A DNA stretch of 64,000 nucleotides from Niastella vici (lineage in GTDB: Bacteria > Bacteroidota > Bacteroidia > Chitinophagales > Chitinophagaceae), in NCBI RefSeq assembly GCF_002077945.1, contig NZ_LVYD01000054.1, forward strand, positions 62,001 through 126,000. The letters are read 5' to 3'. The first letter of the stretch is position 1, and each line of letters begins with the position of its first letter. The notes below the pieces were generated by a model that worked only from the letters and a program-made list of their open reading frames with translations, did no database searches and was not told where the DNA came from. Of the stretch, positions 27,128 to 35,983 are shown in pieces. The position numbers and the translations under genes were made by a program.

Positions 27128-27913
27128 ATGAAACCGGTTGTACTCTACCTCTGGCTGACATTTGCTGCCAGTATGTCCCTATTTTCCCAAACGATCCCTG
27201 CCCCGGCCGCCATGGATAGCATTCCTGGTATTACCACTCCCCACTATACAAATGAGAAACAACCTTTTAAATGGACTGCCTTTATCATTCCGGGAGTTTT
27301 TATTGCCTATGGCGTGAGTGCCATTGAGAACCATCATTTGAAGGGATTAAATAACGAGATCAAGGATGAAGTATATGCAGAGAAACCACACCGGTGTTTT
27401 CATTTAGATAACCCCCTGCAAATTGCACCTGGCATCACGGTGCTGGCCCTGAACGCGTTTGGGGTGAAAGGCCGGCACAATGTAGTTGATCAGGCAGGTA
27501 TGCTACTGCTTTCCAATATTTTTCTCAACGTTACAGTGAATACAGGAAAGAAAATTTCACGTCAGTTGCGACCCGATGGTTCAGCCTATAGCTCTTTTCC
27601 AAGCGGTCATACTGCGGAAGCATTTGCAGGCGCCGAGCTGTTGCGCCTGGAATATGGATCCGTTTCGCCCTGGTACGCCGTGGCTGGTTATGCGGCCGCT
27701 GCCACAACAGGTTATCTGCGCATTTACAATAACAGACATTGGTTCAGTGATGTGGTGGCAGGCGCTGGCGTGGGCATGGCTTCTACCGAATTTGCTTACT
27801 GGTTATATCCTGTTTTGAAAAATGCGTTGTTCAAAAACCGTCTTAAGAACACCGTTATACTGCCTTCTTATGAAAACAGGACAGCATCGTTGAACCTGGT
27901 CAGAAATCTTTGA
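27128..27913 (+). CDS. PAP2-family phosphatase
   Basis: A 261-aa protein with a signal peptide (ending LFSQ), hydrophobic helices and all three PAP2 motifs: KKISRQLRP (KX6RP), SSFPSGHTAEAF, and RIYNNRHWFSD (RX5HX3D). It is expected to dephosphorylate a membrane lipid phosphate such as undecaprenyl pyrophosphate at the periplasmic face. It is arranged head-to-head with the more divergent PAP2 gene. Its stop lies two bases from the stop of the convergent nitronate monooxygenase gene. Confidence 0.92.
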   Translation: MKPVVLYLWLTFAASMSLFSQTIPAPAAMDSIPGITTPHYTNEKQPFKWTAFIIPGVFIAYGVSAIENHHLKGLNNEIKDEVYAEKPHRCFHLDNPLQIAPGITVLALNAFGVKGRHNVVDQAGMLLLSNIFLNVTVNTGKKISRQLRPDGSAYSSFPSGHTAEAFAGAELLRLEYGSVSPWYAVAGYAAAATTGYLRIYNNRHWFSDVVAGAGVGMASTEFAYWLYPVLKNALFKNRLKNTVILPSYENRTASLNLVRNL

Positions 27914-27915
27914 TA

Positions 27916-28989
27916 TTACCCCATGATGGCAGCCGTTTCTTCAATCAACGACTGCATCAACGTGGTTGCTTTGGTGTGTTTGAGTATGGGCGCTATTTGT
28001 CCGCTCCAGAACAAGATCATTTCCCATTGCTGTTTATCGATCGCGGCCTTTCTTAGCGATGACATAAAATGCGATTGCAATGGGAAGGGAAGCGTTCCTT
28101 TTTCATTTCCTGCAAAATCTTTGATGAGCCGGTTGGTGATACCGCGGCCCGGCCTGCCGGTAAATGCACGGGTGAGGGAAGTATATTTGGCAGCCTCACC
28201 AAACAGCATTTGGCGGTGTACCGGCGTTGCACCCGATTCTTCGGTGGCCAGGAAGGCGGTACCAATTTGAACAGCATCGGCTCCCAATGTAAATGCAGCC
28301 GCCATGCCGCGGCCATTCGCAATACCACCCGCAGCTATAACCGGTGTTTTCACTTTTTCTTTTATCAATTGCAGCAACACAAACGTGCCGGTGTATGATT
28401 GTTCAACGGGCGCCAAAAACGAAGGCCGGTGCCCGCCAGCTTCAAAACCGGAAGCAATGATCATATCAACCCCGGCATTGTCGAGTGCGATGCCTTCATC
28501 GAGCGTAGTGGCGGCCCCCACTGTTTTTATTCCCAGCCTGCGGCATTGCTCCAGCACATCGGCCGATGGAATGCCAAATACAAAACTGAATACTTTAGGC
28601 CTGATGTTCAGCACCACCTCCAACTGGTTTCCGTACCTCGATTGAAAAGGCGCTGGCTTTGCAGGCAGCGGAATACCTGCTTCATCAAAATACGGTTTGA
28701 ACAGTTTGCTGACCTCATTATACTGTTCGTCGGTTACAGCGCCGTTGGGGGCATCACTGTCGTTGACCCACAGATTTATATTATACGGTTTGTTGGTGGC
28801 CGCTTTGATCTTTGTATTCACGTCAATAATCTCCTGCGCACTTAAAGTATAAGCGCCAAAACCGCCCAGGCCACCGGCATTGGATACAGCCGCCAGCAAT
28901 TCCACTGTAGAAAAATTACCGCCAAATGGTCCCTGCAGAATGGGATAATCAATACCCAGTATATCTGTCGCTTTTGTTTTGTTCCACAT
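27916..28989 (-). CDS. Nitronate monooxygenase (NMO/2-nitropropane dioxygenase family)
   Basis: A 357-aa FMN-dependent TIM-barrel enzyme that would oxidise nitronates such as propionate-3-nitronate. The N-terminus has the family pattern DYPILQGPFGGNFS and SNAGGLGGFGAYTLS, and the phosphate-binding loop is GGIANGRGMAAAFTLGADAV followed by QIGTAFLATEE. It is the last gene of a three-gene minus-strand operon (Crp/Fnr regulator, NTF2-like protein, NMO), 11 bp after the NTF2-like gene. Related proteins include enoyl-ACP reductase FabK, but the sequence fits NMO better. Confidence 0.92.
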   Translation of the reverse strand: MWNKTKATDILGIDYPILQGPFGGNFSTVELLAAVSNAGGLGGFGAYTLSAQEIIDVNTKIKAATNKPYNINLWVNDSDAPNGAVTDEQYNEVSKLFKPYFDEAGIPLPAKPAPFQSRYGNQLEVVLNIRPKVFSFVFGIPSADVLEQCRRLGIKTVGAATTLDEGIALDNAGVDMIIASGFEAGGHRPSFLAPVEQSYTGTFVLLQLIKEKVKTPVIAAGGIANGRGMAAAFTLGADAVQIGTAFLATEESGATPVHRQMLFGEAAKYTSLTRAFTGRPGRGITNRLIKDFAGNEKGTLPFPLQSHFMSSLRKAAIDKQQWEMILFWSGQIAPILKHTKATTLMQSLIEETAAIMG

Positions 28990-29000
28990 GGTGTTTGTAT

Positions 29001-29417
29001 TTATTTGCTTACGTCGCTGATCATTTTATTTACAATAAGCCACTGGCCATCCAGTTTGTGGAAAGAAAGAAATTCATAATAGTTGAAATCGTATAGCTGC
29101 ACTTTTACCGTTGCCACGGCAATGGTGTTCACTACTTCTACAGCCAGCACCTCTCCTTTGAATGGTTTACCCAAATCTTTCGGGCTTTGCCTGTGCTGAA
29201 CCCCGTCAAGATATTGTTCCAGCGTTTTGGCATATGGCTGGCCTTTTACATCGCCAAACAATAGGGTACCGGTATGGTATATCTGTTTTAACAATGCGAG
29301 GTCGCCTTCATAAATTCCTTTGAAATAATACTGTTCAAGCAACCGGGCAATGGTTGCTTTTTCCTGTTCGTTGCCAGCATTTTTTTCAATACCGGCATTA
29401 ACTATTTGTGTTTTCAT
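29001..29417 (-). CDS. NTF2-like (SnoaL/lumazine-binding type) protein
   Basis: A 138-aa protein with the cone-shaped NTF2-like fold: EKATIARLLEQYYFKGIYEGD at the N-terminus, ALLKQIYHTGTLLFGDVKGQ, and the closing strands VVNTIAVATVKVQLYDFNYY and LSFHKLDGQWLIVNKMI. This group (putative lumazine-binding) is often encoded beside stress or redox regulators. Activity is unknown. I start at the ATG at 29417 (MKTQIVNAG). A CRP-like palindrome and a weak -7 element lie 55 and 24 bp upstream, so this gene and the following NMO probably have their own regulated promoter. Confidence 0.85.
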   Translation of the reverse strand: MKTQIVNAGIEKNAGNEQEKATIARLLEQYYFKGIYEGDLALLKQIYHTGTLLFGDVKGQPYAKTLEQYLDGVQHRQSPKDLGKPFKGEVLAVEVVNTIAVATVKVQLYDFNYYEFLSFHKLDGQWLIVNKMISDVSK

Positions 29418-29471
29418 TTTATATAAGTTTATTGATAACACAAAGTTGCTACGAAAACAGGCGGGAACTAC

Positions 29472-29485
29472 GTGATGTGCATCAC
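29472..29485. promoter_or_regulatory. CRP/FNR-like operator GTGATGTGCATCAC
   Basis: Half-sites GTGAT and ATCAC are separated by four bases, matching the CRP-type TGTGA-N6-TCACA layout. It sits between the Crp/Fnr-family gene (stop at 29491) and the NTF2-like gene (start 29417). CAACTTTG at 29448-29441 on the minus strand, one base off the -7 consensus, would put the site about 40 bp upstream of a transcript start, a common activator position. The likely binder is the regulator encoded right beside it. Confidence 0.55.
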
Positions 29486-29490
29486 ATTTT

Positions 29491-30063
29491 TCAGGAATTA
29501 TAGAGCCGGCTCAGGGTTTCGCGCGAAACGCCTAAATAAGCGGCAATCAGATGTTTAGGCACCAGGTTATACAGGGCAGGATATTGTTCCATCAGTGCTT
29601 CATACCGGTGCCGGGCATCGTTGTTCATGAGGGATAACAACCTTTTTTGAGTGGCCACATACCCTTTGTTCGTTCGCCAGCGAAAAAAATGTTCCACCTG
29701 GTGCAGTTCGCTGCACAGTTTCTCCCGGTCGGCATTGGTAAGGCAAAGCACTTCGGCATTGGTTATGCAATCGATACTAATGGTAGCCTTCGCACCACTG
29801 TACAGGGCATTGTAATCAGACGCCCACCAGGTTGGCATTGCAAACTGCAGAATGAACATCTTCATATCATCATTTATATAAAAGGATTTCAGACAGCCAT
29901 CCAGCACAAAGTATTCACATTCCACCCTGTCTCCTTCCCCGATAATGGTTTGCCCTTTTTTGTACGACTGCTGTTTGAAGCAGGAGAAGAAATAGTCGAA
30001 CTGCTCATCGGTGAGCGAGGCGGTTTTCGCAATATGTTGCTTAAGCACTTCTTTTGCTTCCAT
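29491..30063 (-). CDS. Crp/Fnr-family transcriptional regulator
   Basis: A 190-aa regulator with a cyclic-nucleotide-binding-like beta-barrel at about 10-120 (YKKGQTIIGEGDRVECEYF, VLDGCLKSFYI) and a short C-terminal winged helix-turn-helix (LVPKHLIAAYLGVSRETLSR). Cysteines are not arranged as in oxygen-sensing FNR, so the effector is unknown. It is the first gene of an operon with an NTF2-like protein and nitronate monooxygenase, and a CRP-like palindrome lies right after its stop codon, suggesting local control of the downstream genes. Confidence 0.92.
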   Translation of the reverse strand: MEAKEVLKQHIAKTASLTDEQFDYFFSCFKQQSYKKGQTIIGEGDRVECEYFVLDGCLKSFYINDDMKMFILQFAMPTWWASDYNALYSGAKATISIDCITNAEVLCLTNADREKLCSELHQVEHFFRWRTNKGYVATQKRLLSLMNNDARHRYEALMEQYPALYNLVPKHLIAAYLGVSRETLSRLYNS

Positions 30064-30165
30064 GGAATGCTTTTATAGCTCAAATTTGCAACTATTTTCA
30101 ACAAAAAACAGGCCCCTGTTCCAGCTAATCAGCAGAGATGGTTTATGAAGTTTCATAAGAATATT

Positions 30166-30648
30166 TTATGAACCGGGGACAAAAGAAGAATTAACCAGCA
30201 CCCAGTTACCATTTAATTTTTTGTATTGATTCAACCACCTGTCTTTATTTAATGTAACAGAATCATGACTGTAATACATAAAAACTGATTGCCTGTCGTT
30301 GCTGTAGAAAGGGAGGGAGAAACGGTAATAAGGAGGTGCGCCGGCAGGCTTCTTTTCCATTTTATGGTATTCATCGAGTGTAATGACTTTGGCATTACCA
30401 AACAATTGATACGTCCACATACCATCTTTTATGATATCACTGTTGGCCCGCTTATAAGTTGTGTCGGAAATAGTTAATTCAAAGGTATTCCATTCGTCTA
30501 TATTGGCTATAAGGTAATAACCACTCTTTATTGAGTCTGCAATGATCAAATCGGAAAAAAATTGCTGAAGCTCCTTTTTATCAACGTCAGCATAGCGGTC
30601 ACATGATAAAAGCGACAATAAGAGAATGGTTACCAGTAGTTGTTTCAT
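30166..30648 (-). CDS. Hypothetical lipoprotein
   Basis: A 160-aa protein with a lipoprotein signal (LLSLLSC, Cys16). The mature part is mixed alpha/beta with IADSIKSGYYLIANIDEWNT, DEYHKMEKKPAGAPPYYRFS and the ending KLNGNWVLVNSSFVPG, the last resembling the closing strands of small NTF2-like or beta-sandwich domains. I do not recognise the family. The gene lies 18 bp after the 107-aa hypothetical gene on the same strand and may form an operon with it. Confidence 0.75.
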   Translation of the reverse strand: MKQLLVTILLLSLLSCDRYADVDKKELQQFFSDLIIADSIKSGYYLIANIDEWNTFELTISDTTYKRANSDIIKDGMWTYQLFGNAKVITLDEYHKMEKKPAGAPPYYRFSLPFYSNDRQSVFMYYSHDSVTLNKDRWLNQYKKLNGNWVLVNSSFVPGS

Positions 30649-30666
30649 GGTTTTGTTTTACAGGGT

Positions 30667-30990
30667 CTATCGAAGCACAACCTTATTTACCTTATTCACT
30701 ATTTCGCTCAAAGAGGTTTTACTGATTTCGTTCAAAGTTAACTTTGCAACAAAGTCAAAACCAGGATTACCCGGAATACTGGAGGAAATTCCAACAGCCC
30801 ACACAACTTTCTTATTCAGGAGCTGCGGATCAGTCAACAATGTCAGGTACAGGTTGGTGTTAACAGGTCGCCAGGTGGATGATAATTGAAATATCTCAGT
30901 AAACCACCAATCTGAGATGTCAACCGGGCCTTTATAAACCCAGCCGTTTGATTCAAATGCATTAATTAATTTTCCTATCCGATCGTCCAT
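30667..30990 (-). CDS. Hypothetical protein
   Basis: A 107-aa soluble protein without signal peptide or membrane segment. It begins with a helix (DDRIGKLINAFESNGWVY), then beta-rich sequence with FTEIFQLSSTWRPVNTNLYL and VVWAVGISSSIPGNPGFDFV, and ends with a helix (SLSEIVNKVNKVVL). The pattern is like small immunity-type or cytosolic hypothetical proteins, but I cannot assign one. It diverges from the membrane protein gene at 31047. Confidence 0.68.
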   Translation of the reverse strand: MDDRIGKLINAFESNGWVYKGPVDISDWWFTEIFQLSSTWRPVNTNLYLTLLTDPQLLNKKVVWAVGISSSIPGNPGFDFVAKLTLNEISKTSLSEIVNKVNKVVLR

Positions 30991-31046
30991 ATTTTACCAG
31001 TCTGAACTGGAAATAAAAATAAGTATATTTGGTTGAATCCCTTGCC

Positions 31047-31778
31047 ATGACCATCCGTAAAGTACTGGTATATAGTCTAATCATTCCTTCGGTCCTAAGC
31101 TTACTATTTAATATTCCATCAATAGTAAAAAAAGACTTAGGCCCATTATGGCTGATCCCCGGCATTTTAGTGGCATGGACAATCGGTGTATTCATTGGGG
31201 TTATTATATGCGCTGTAGTTCAAGAGAAACGTGCTGAACCCTGGTTCTATATTGGGGGCCAGGTAATCACCTACGGCGCTGTAGCCGCCTTTATTTTGTA
31301 TCAATTTTATTTAACGGAAAAACACGAGCTACGATTCGGGAATATTGAACACAATCATTCAATGGTTGGCCTTGATAGGGACTCCATCTACGACTCTTTT
31401 GACGTGAGCTATATCAAAACCGCGTTCCTGAAACTGGAATCTAAATTCAAAGATCCTAATAGTTTTCACCTGACTTCTTTTTTTACTATCCGCAGAGATA
31501 CTGTTTCATCTAACTATAACGAAACAGTTTATACCGTTTACTTTGCCTATACCACCACTCCTGAAAAAAAACAGTTATTTTCCAAAATATCGGTTTTGGA
31601 AAACCAGCCCACCATTGATATATTTAATGGCGACGCCCTGCATCATGGTGAATATAAATACTTGAAGGCAAAAGAAAAACAACACCAGATTGAGCAAATG
31701 AATGAGATCAAAGAAGCATTAAAGGACCTACCCGATACAATAAAGCAACAAATGAGGGAGTCGCTGGAAGAGAAATGA
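31047..31778 (+). CDS. Hypothetical membrane protein
   Basis: A 243-aa protein with three N-terminal hydrophobic segments (about 5-25, 36-60 and 73-92) followed by a long soluble part ending in a charged helix (KAKEKQHQIEQMNEIKEAL, then LPDTIKQQMRESLEE). No family recognised. I start at the ATG at 31047 (MTIRKVLVYSL). An in-frame TTG at 31029 is less likely. It precedes the antiporter gene by 95 bp on the same strand. Confidence 0.7.
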   Translation: MTIRKVLVYSLIIPSVLSLLFNIPSIVKKDLGPLWLIPGILVAWTIGVFIGVIICAVVQEKRAEPWFYIGGQVITYGAVAAFILYQFYLTEKHELRFGNIEHNHSMVGLDRDSIYDSFDVSYIKTAFLKLESKFKDPNSFHLTSFFTIRRDTVSSNYNETVYTVYFAYTTTPEKKQLFSKISVLENQPTIDIFNGDALHHGEYKYLKAKEKQHQIEQMNEIKEALKDLPDTIKQQMRESLEEK

Positions 31779-31873
31779 GCAGGTTTTCCATATAAAATCC
31801 GAGGGTAGCCCATCCTCTTCAAAAAAATAAAATTCCCCCTGCTTTTCCTATTTTTACGGCTAACACCCTTTAG

Positions 31874-33493
31874 ATGCAACACCTTTTTATCCAATACATT
31901 TATCTTATTTTAATTATCCTGGCGTTGGTAATGCTCGCCAACCGCCTTAAACTGGCCTACCCTATTGTACTGGTGCTGGGCGGACTGGCACTTAGTTTCA
32001 CGGCCGCTTTCTCAAAGATCACCATCGATCCCGAATCGGTGTTCTTTATATTTCTGCCACCCCTGCTCTATGAAGCAGCCTGGCAGGTATCCTGGAAACA
32101 ATTCTGGAAATGGCGGCGGGTAATTATGAGCTTTGCCTTTCCGATCGTAATTATTACCTCTACCGTAATTGCCTTTGTTTCCCGGGCCTGCATTCCCGGT
32201 TTTACCCTGGCTCTTGGTTTTCTGCTCGGCGGTATAATTTCGCCACCCGATGCCATTTCAGCCACTACCATTATGCGGCAGGTAAAAGTACACAAGGCCA
32301 TGCTCAGTATTATAGAAGGGGAAAGCCTGCTCAATGATGCCTCCTCGCTCATTGTTTTTCGTTTTGCCCTCGCGGCAGTGATCACCGGTCAATTTTCTTT
32401 CCAGGAAGCAACGGGCAGTTTTTTCCTGGTTATCATTTTGGGCACACTGATCGGGCTCGCAGTCGCCTGCGTCTTCTATGCCATCCATCGCTGGCTGCCT
32501 ACCACCCCCAGCATAGAGATCATGCTAACGCTGGTTACTCCTTATTGCATGTATTATTTTGCCGAGCATTTTCATTTCTCCGGCGTACTGGCCGTTGTCA
32601 GCGGCGGTATGTTGCTCTCGAGCCAACGACACAAATTGCTTAGCTATCGCAGCCGTATTGAAGGCATAAATGTGTGGGCCAACCTGGCGTTTGTACTGAA
32701 TGGAATAGTCTTCCTTCTTATCGGTTTGCAGTTACCTTCTATTATCAGCCAGTTGGGTGATGATATGAGTTTGTCAGGCGCCATCGGGTATGGACTGGTC
32801 ATTTCCCTGGCATTGATCGTTACCCGCATACTTTGTACATTAGGCGCTTCTGTTTTCACTCAGTTCATGAGCCATTTTATAACAGTGGCGCAAGATAAAC
32901 CCGGCTGGCGGAACCCGCTTATAATCGGTTGGGCCGGCATGCGGGGCGTGGTATCGCTGGCTGCAGCGCTTTCCATTCCCTTACTCATCAATGGAAACCA
33001 ACCTTTCCCCTTTCGCAACCTGATCCTTTTTATCACATTTATCGTTATCCTTGTTACCCTGGTATTCCAGGGTTTGACCCTGCCCTGGATCATTCGCAAA
33101 GTAAAACCCGAACCGGTGGAGGCCATCATTCCGGAACATGTGCAGGAACTGAAAATGCAGCGGAAAATTGCACATGCCTCTATTCAATACATGGAACAAA
33201 AAATTGCTTCAGATGAGAAAATAAGCGACCACCTGAAGAACCTGTACGAACGCATGAAGCTTGACCTGCATTCCTACAACGGCCTTCTTAATGGCACAGC
33301 CAGTGAAAACATGTTCAAAAACTTTCAGCAGGTTTACCTGGAACTACTGGAACAGCAACGCAAAGCACTGCTGGCCATGAATCATAAAATGGAATTTGAT
33401 GAGGAACTCATCAGAAAATACCTCTCCCTCATCGATATGGAAGAGTTCAAGATCCGTGAAAAAGTGATCGAAGAAGTTACTCAGCAGCATTGA
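31874..33493 (+). CDS. CPA1-family Na+/H+ antiporter
   Basis: A 539-aa cation/proton exchanger with about 12 membrane helices in the first 400 residues and a cytoplasmic C-terminal helical tail. Family marks include FFIFLPPLLYEAAW, GGIISPPDAISATTIMRQ (with the membrane Asp), the ion-site GESLLNDASSLIVFRFA and MRGVVSLAAALSIPLL. The tail (KMQRKIAHASIQYMEQKI onwards) matches that of YjcE-type bacterial antiporters. It probably serves pH and sodium homeostasis. It lies alone and is followed by a KTSC-protein gene on the other strand. Confidence 0.94.
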   Translation: MQHLFIQYIYLILIILALVMLANRLKLAYPIVLVLGGLALSFTAAFSKITIDPESVFFIFLPPLLYEAAWQVSWKQFWKWRRVIMSFAFPIVIITSTVIAFVSRACIPGFTLALGFLLGGIISPPDAISATTIMRQVKVHKAMLSIIEGESLLNDASSLIVFRFALAAVITGQFSFQEATGSFFLVIILGTLIGLAVACVFYAIHRWLPTTPSIEIMLTLVTPYCMYYFAEHFHFSGVLAVVSGGMLLSSQRHKLLSYRSRIEGINVWANLAFVLNGIVFLLIGLQLPSIISQLGDDMSLSGAIGYGLVISLALIVTRILCTLGASVFTQFMSHFITVAQDKPGWRNPLIIGWAGMRGVVSLAAALSIPLLINGNQPFPFRNLILFITFIVILVTLVFQGLTLPWIIRKVKPEPVEAIIPEHVQELKMQRKIAHASIQYMEQKIASDEKISDHLKNLYERMKLDLHSYNGLLNGTASENMFKNFQQVYLELLEQQRKALLAMNHKMEFDEELIRKYLSLIDMEEFKIREKVIEEVTQQH

Positions 33494-33613
33494 CCTTTGC
33501 AACGGCCCCGCTGTTTCAACCCTGTTTTTGCCCGCTTCCCGTGAATTTGTAAAGCCGATGCCTGCCGAATTGAATAATTTTGTGTATGGAGCCCATTTTT
33601 TAGTACCCCTTCC

Positions 33614-33811
33614 CTACGTTACTTTTTTAAAAGCATAATGCGGCTTAATAACTTTATTCAAATAAACACCTTTACTCGGCGCCTTCTTCATGTTCTCATA
33701 TACATTGGCCGGAACTTTTATATAATCATACTTTTCGCCTGAAGTATAGGTGATGCGCAGGACGGAAGTTCCTGGATAATAATGCATATGGGCAACCACC
33801 GATGATGGCAT
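33614..33811 (-). CDS. KTSC-domain small protein
   Basis: A 65-aa protein that is almost entirely a KTSC domain: VVAHMHYYPGTSVLRITYTS, then EKYDYIKVPANVYENMKKAP and SKGVYLNKVIKPHYAF. The domain is named after conserved Lys, Thr, Ser and Cys in its larger relatives and is thought to bind nucleic acids or act in RNA/DNA metabolism, though this is not established. It lies 58 bp from, and divergent to, the ligD gene, consistent with a DNA-repair neighbourhood but not proof of a link. Confidence 0.87.
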   Translation of the reverse strand: MPSSVVAHMHYYPGTSVLRITYTSGEKYDYIKVPANVYENMKKAPSKGVYLNKVIKPHYAFKKVT

Positions 33812-33869
33812 ACAACACCTGCAAAAAAACTATGCCCGGCCATGGCATAATAATTATGCGTGTACGGGT

Positions 33870-35930
33870 ATGGCAGTAATTTCCCATAGAAAGAAAAGCG
33901 CGCTATCATTGGGCCGTAAACGGCAAAAGCGCGTGCGCCCCGCCCTTGCAAAAAAGGCCGGTGTAAAGGCAAAATTTCCCGATAACTTTTCTCCCATGCT
34001 GGCCACCCTGGTCGATAAACCGTTTGATGCCGAAAACTGGTTGTTTGAAGTGAAATGGGATGGATACCGCGCCATTGCCATTTGCAATAAAGACGAGGTA
34101 TCGGTTATCTCACGCAACAACAAATCGTTCAACAAAAAATTCTATCCCATACCCGCCGCGCTCGAACAACTCAACCTCAATGCAGTGCTCGATGGCGAGA
34201 TCATTATCAGCAACAAAGAAGGTGTAAGCAGCTTCGGCGATCTGCAGAACTGGCGCAGCGAAGCCGATGGCGAATTGTTGTATTATGTGTTTGATCTGTT
34301 GTGGCTCGATGGCTATTTGTTATTCGATGTGCCACTGCAAGAACGCCGGGCCATTTTGCAGGAAATATTGCCCCCGGGCCCGGTGATACAGCTCAGTCAA
34401 ACCTTTAATGCACCCGGCACTACGTTCTACGAAGTGGCCAGGAACATGAACATGGAAGGCATCATTGCCAAAAAAGCCGACAGCCTGTACCTGCCGGGCA
34501 TTCGAACAAAGGACTGGTTGAAAATAAAGATCGCTCAACGGCAGGAAGTAGTGATTGGTGGTTTCACCCGCAACGAAGGCTCGGGCAAATTGTTCAGCTC
34601 CCTGCTGGTAGGGGTATTCGAAAATGGGGCATTGCATTATACAGGCAAGATCGGTACAGGGTTTACCGATAAAGCCCAACGCGAAATGATGCAACAGTTC
34701 AAACCGCTGATGCGGTCAAAATGCCCTTTTGAAAGAGAACCCGATTATAACAAACCATCCCGGTTCAGGCCCAATCCACCAAAGGCAACCGCCACCTGGT
34801 TAAAACCCGAACTGGTTTGTGAAGTGCCATTCGCCGAGATCACCAGCGATGGTGTTATGCGCCATCCATCATTTGAAGGGATGCGCATCGATAAAAAAGC
34901 AACCGACGTAAAAAGGGAAAAAGCCAAACCCACAAAGAAAGTAGTGGAAGACTCCATTCTGCATAAAGAAAAAATTATTACCCGCCGAAAACCAGGCGAA
35001 CGCAAAACTTTATTAAACCCCACAGAGAAACAACAGGAACGCTCCATTAACGGATACCCCCTTAAGTTTACCAACCTTAATAAAATATACTGGCCCAAAG
35101 AAAAGATCACCAAACGGGATATGCTGAATTATTATTACCAGGTGGCGCCGGTTATACTGCCTTACCTGAAAGACCGGCCGCAATCGCTGAACCGGTTTCC
35201 CAATGGTATCGATGGCGAGAGTTTTTACCAGAAAAATGTGCAGGATAAAATTCCCTCCTGGATCGACACCTTCCCATATACGAGTGAAGGCATCAATAAA
35301 AGTTTTCTGGTTCCAACCAAAGAAGCAGATGTACTATACATGGCTTCGCTGGGTTGTATAGAAATGAATCCCTGGAGCAGCCGCGTGCAAAAACCCGACA
35401 ATCCTGATTTTTGCATCATTGATCTTGATCCCGATACCAATTCATTCGATCAGGTGATCAAAACGGCGCAGGTTACCCGCGAAATATTACAAAGTGCCGG
35501 CATTCCCTGTTATTGCAAAACATCGGGTTCAACCGGCATTCATATTTATATTCCATTAGGCGCGAAATACCTGTATGAAGACTCGCGCGAATTCGGCCGG
35601 CTCATTGCCACCATCGTGCATGAACAAATACCGCACTTCACCAGTATAGAACGCGCCACCGCCGAGCGAAAAGGAAAGATCTATATCGACTTCCTGCAAA
35701 ACCGCCCGCAGGCAACGCTGGCATGTGCTTATTCCCTTCGGCCAAAACCCGGCGCACCGGTTTCCATGCCCTTACATTGGGAAGAAGTAAAGAAAGGCTT
35801 GAAAATAAAAGATCACAATATCCGGAATGCTGTTGCCCGCATCAGGGAACAGGGAGATATTTTTAAAGTAGTATTGGGAAAGGGAATTAATATGAAGCAC
35901 GCAATTGTTGAACTACAGAAACTCAGCTAA
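33870..35930 (+). CDS. ligD: DNA ligase D, ligase-polymerase form without phosphoesterase domain
   Basis: ATP-dependent ligase and primase-like polymerase for bacterial non-homologous end joining. The 686-aa protein starts with a short basic segment (GRKRQKRVRPALAKK), then the ligase domain at about 38-325 with adenylation Lys62 in FEVKWDGYRA, a charged linker, and the archaeo-eukaryotic-primase-type polymerase at about 395-686 with metal-binding Asp518 and Asp520 (DLDPD) and the KTSGSTGIHIYIPL motif. The 3'-phosphoesterase domain usual in LigD is missing. No ku gene lies in the window. Confidence 0.94.
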   Translation: MAVISHRKKSALSLGRKRQKRVRPALAKKAGVKAKFPDNFSPMLATLVDKPFDAENWLFEVKWDGYRAIAICNKDEVSVISRNNKSFNKKFYPIPAALEQLNLNAVLDGEIIISNKEGVSSFGDLQNWRSEADGELLYYVFDLLWLDGYLLFDVPLQERRAILQEILPPGPVIQLSQTFNAPGTTFYEVARNMNMEGIIAKKADSLYLPGIRTKDWLKIKIAQRQEVVIGGFTRNEGSGKLFSSLLVGVFENGALHYTGKIGTGFTDKAQREMMQQFKPLMRSKCPFEREPDYNKPSRFRPNPPKATATWLKPELVCEVPFAEITSDGVMRHPSFEGMRIDKKATDVKREKAKPTKKVVEDSILHKEKIITRRKPGERKTLLNPTEKQQERSINGYPLKFTNLNKIYWPKEKITKRDMLNYYYQVAPVILPYLKDRPQSLNRFPNGIDGESFYQKNVQDKIPSWIDTFPYTSEGINKSFLVPTKEADVLYMASLGCIEMNPWSSRVQKPDNPDFCIIDLDPDTNSFDQVIKTAQVTREILQSAGIPCYCKTSGSTGIHIYIPLGAKYLYEDSREFGRLIATIVHEQIPHFTSIERATAERKGKIYIDFLQNRPQATLACAYSLRPKPGAPVSMPLHWEEVKKGLKIKDHNIRNAVARIREQGDIFKVVLGKGINMKHAIVELQKLS

Positions 35931-35983
35931 CCTGAAGTGGACCAGGACCCTTCGATATCAATTTTGAATTGGAATAACCGCGT

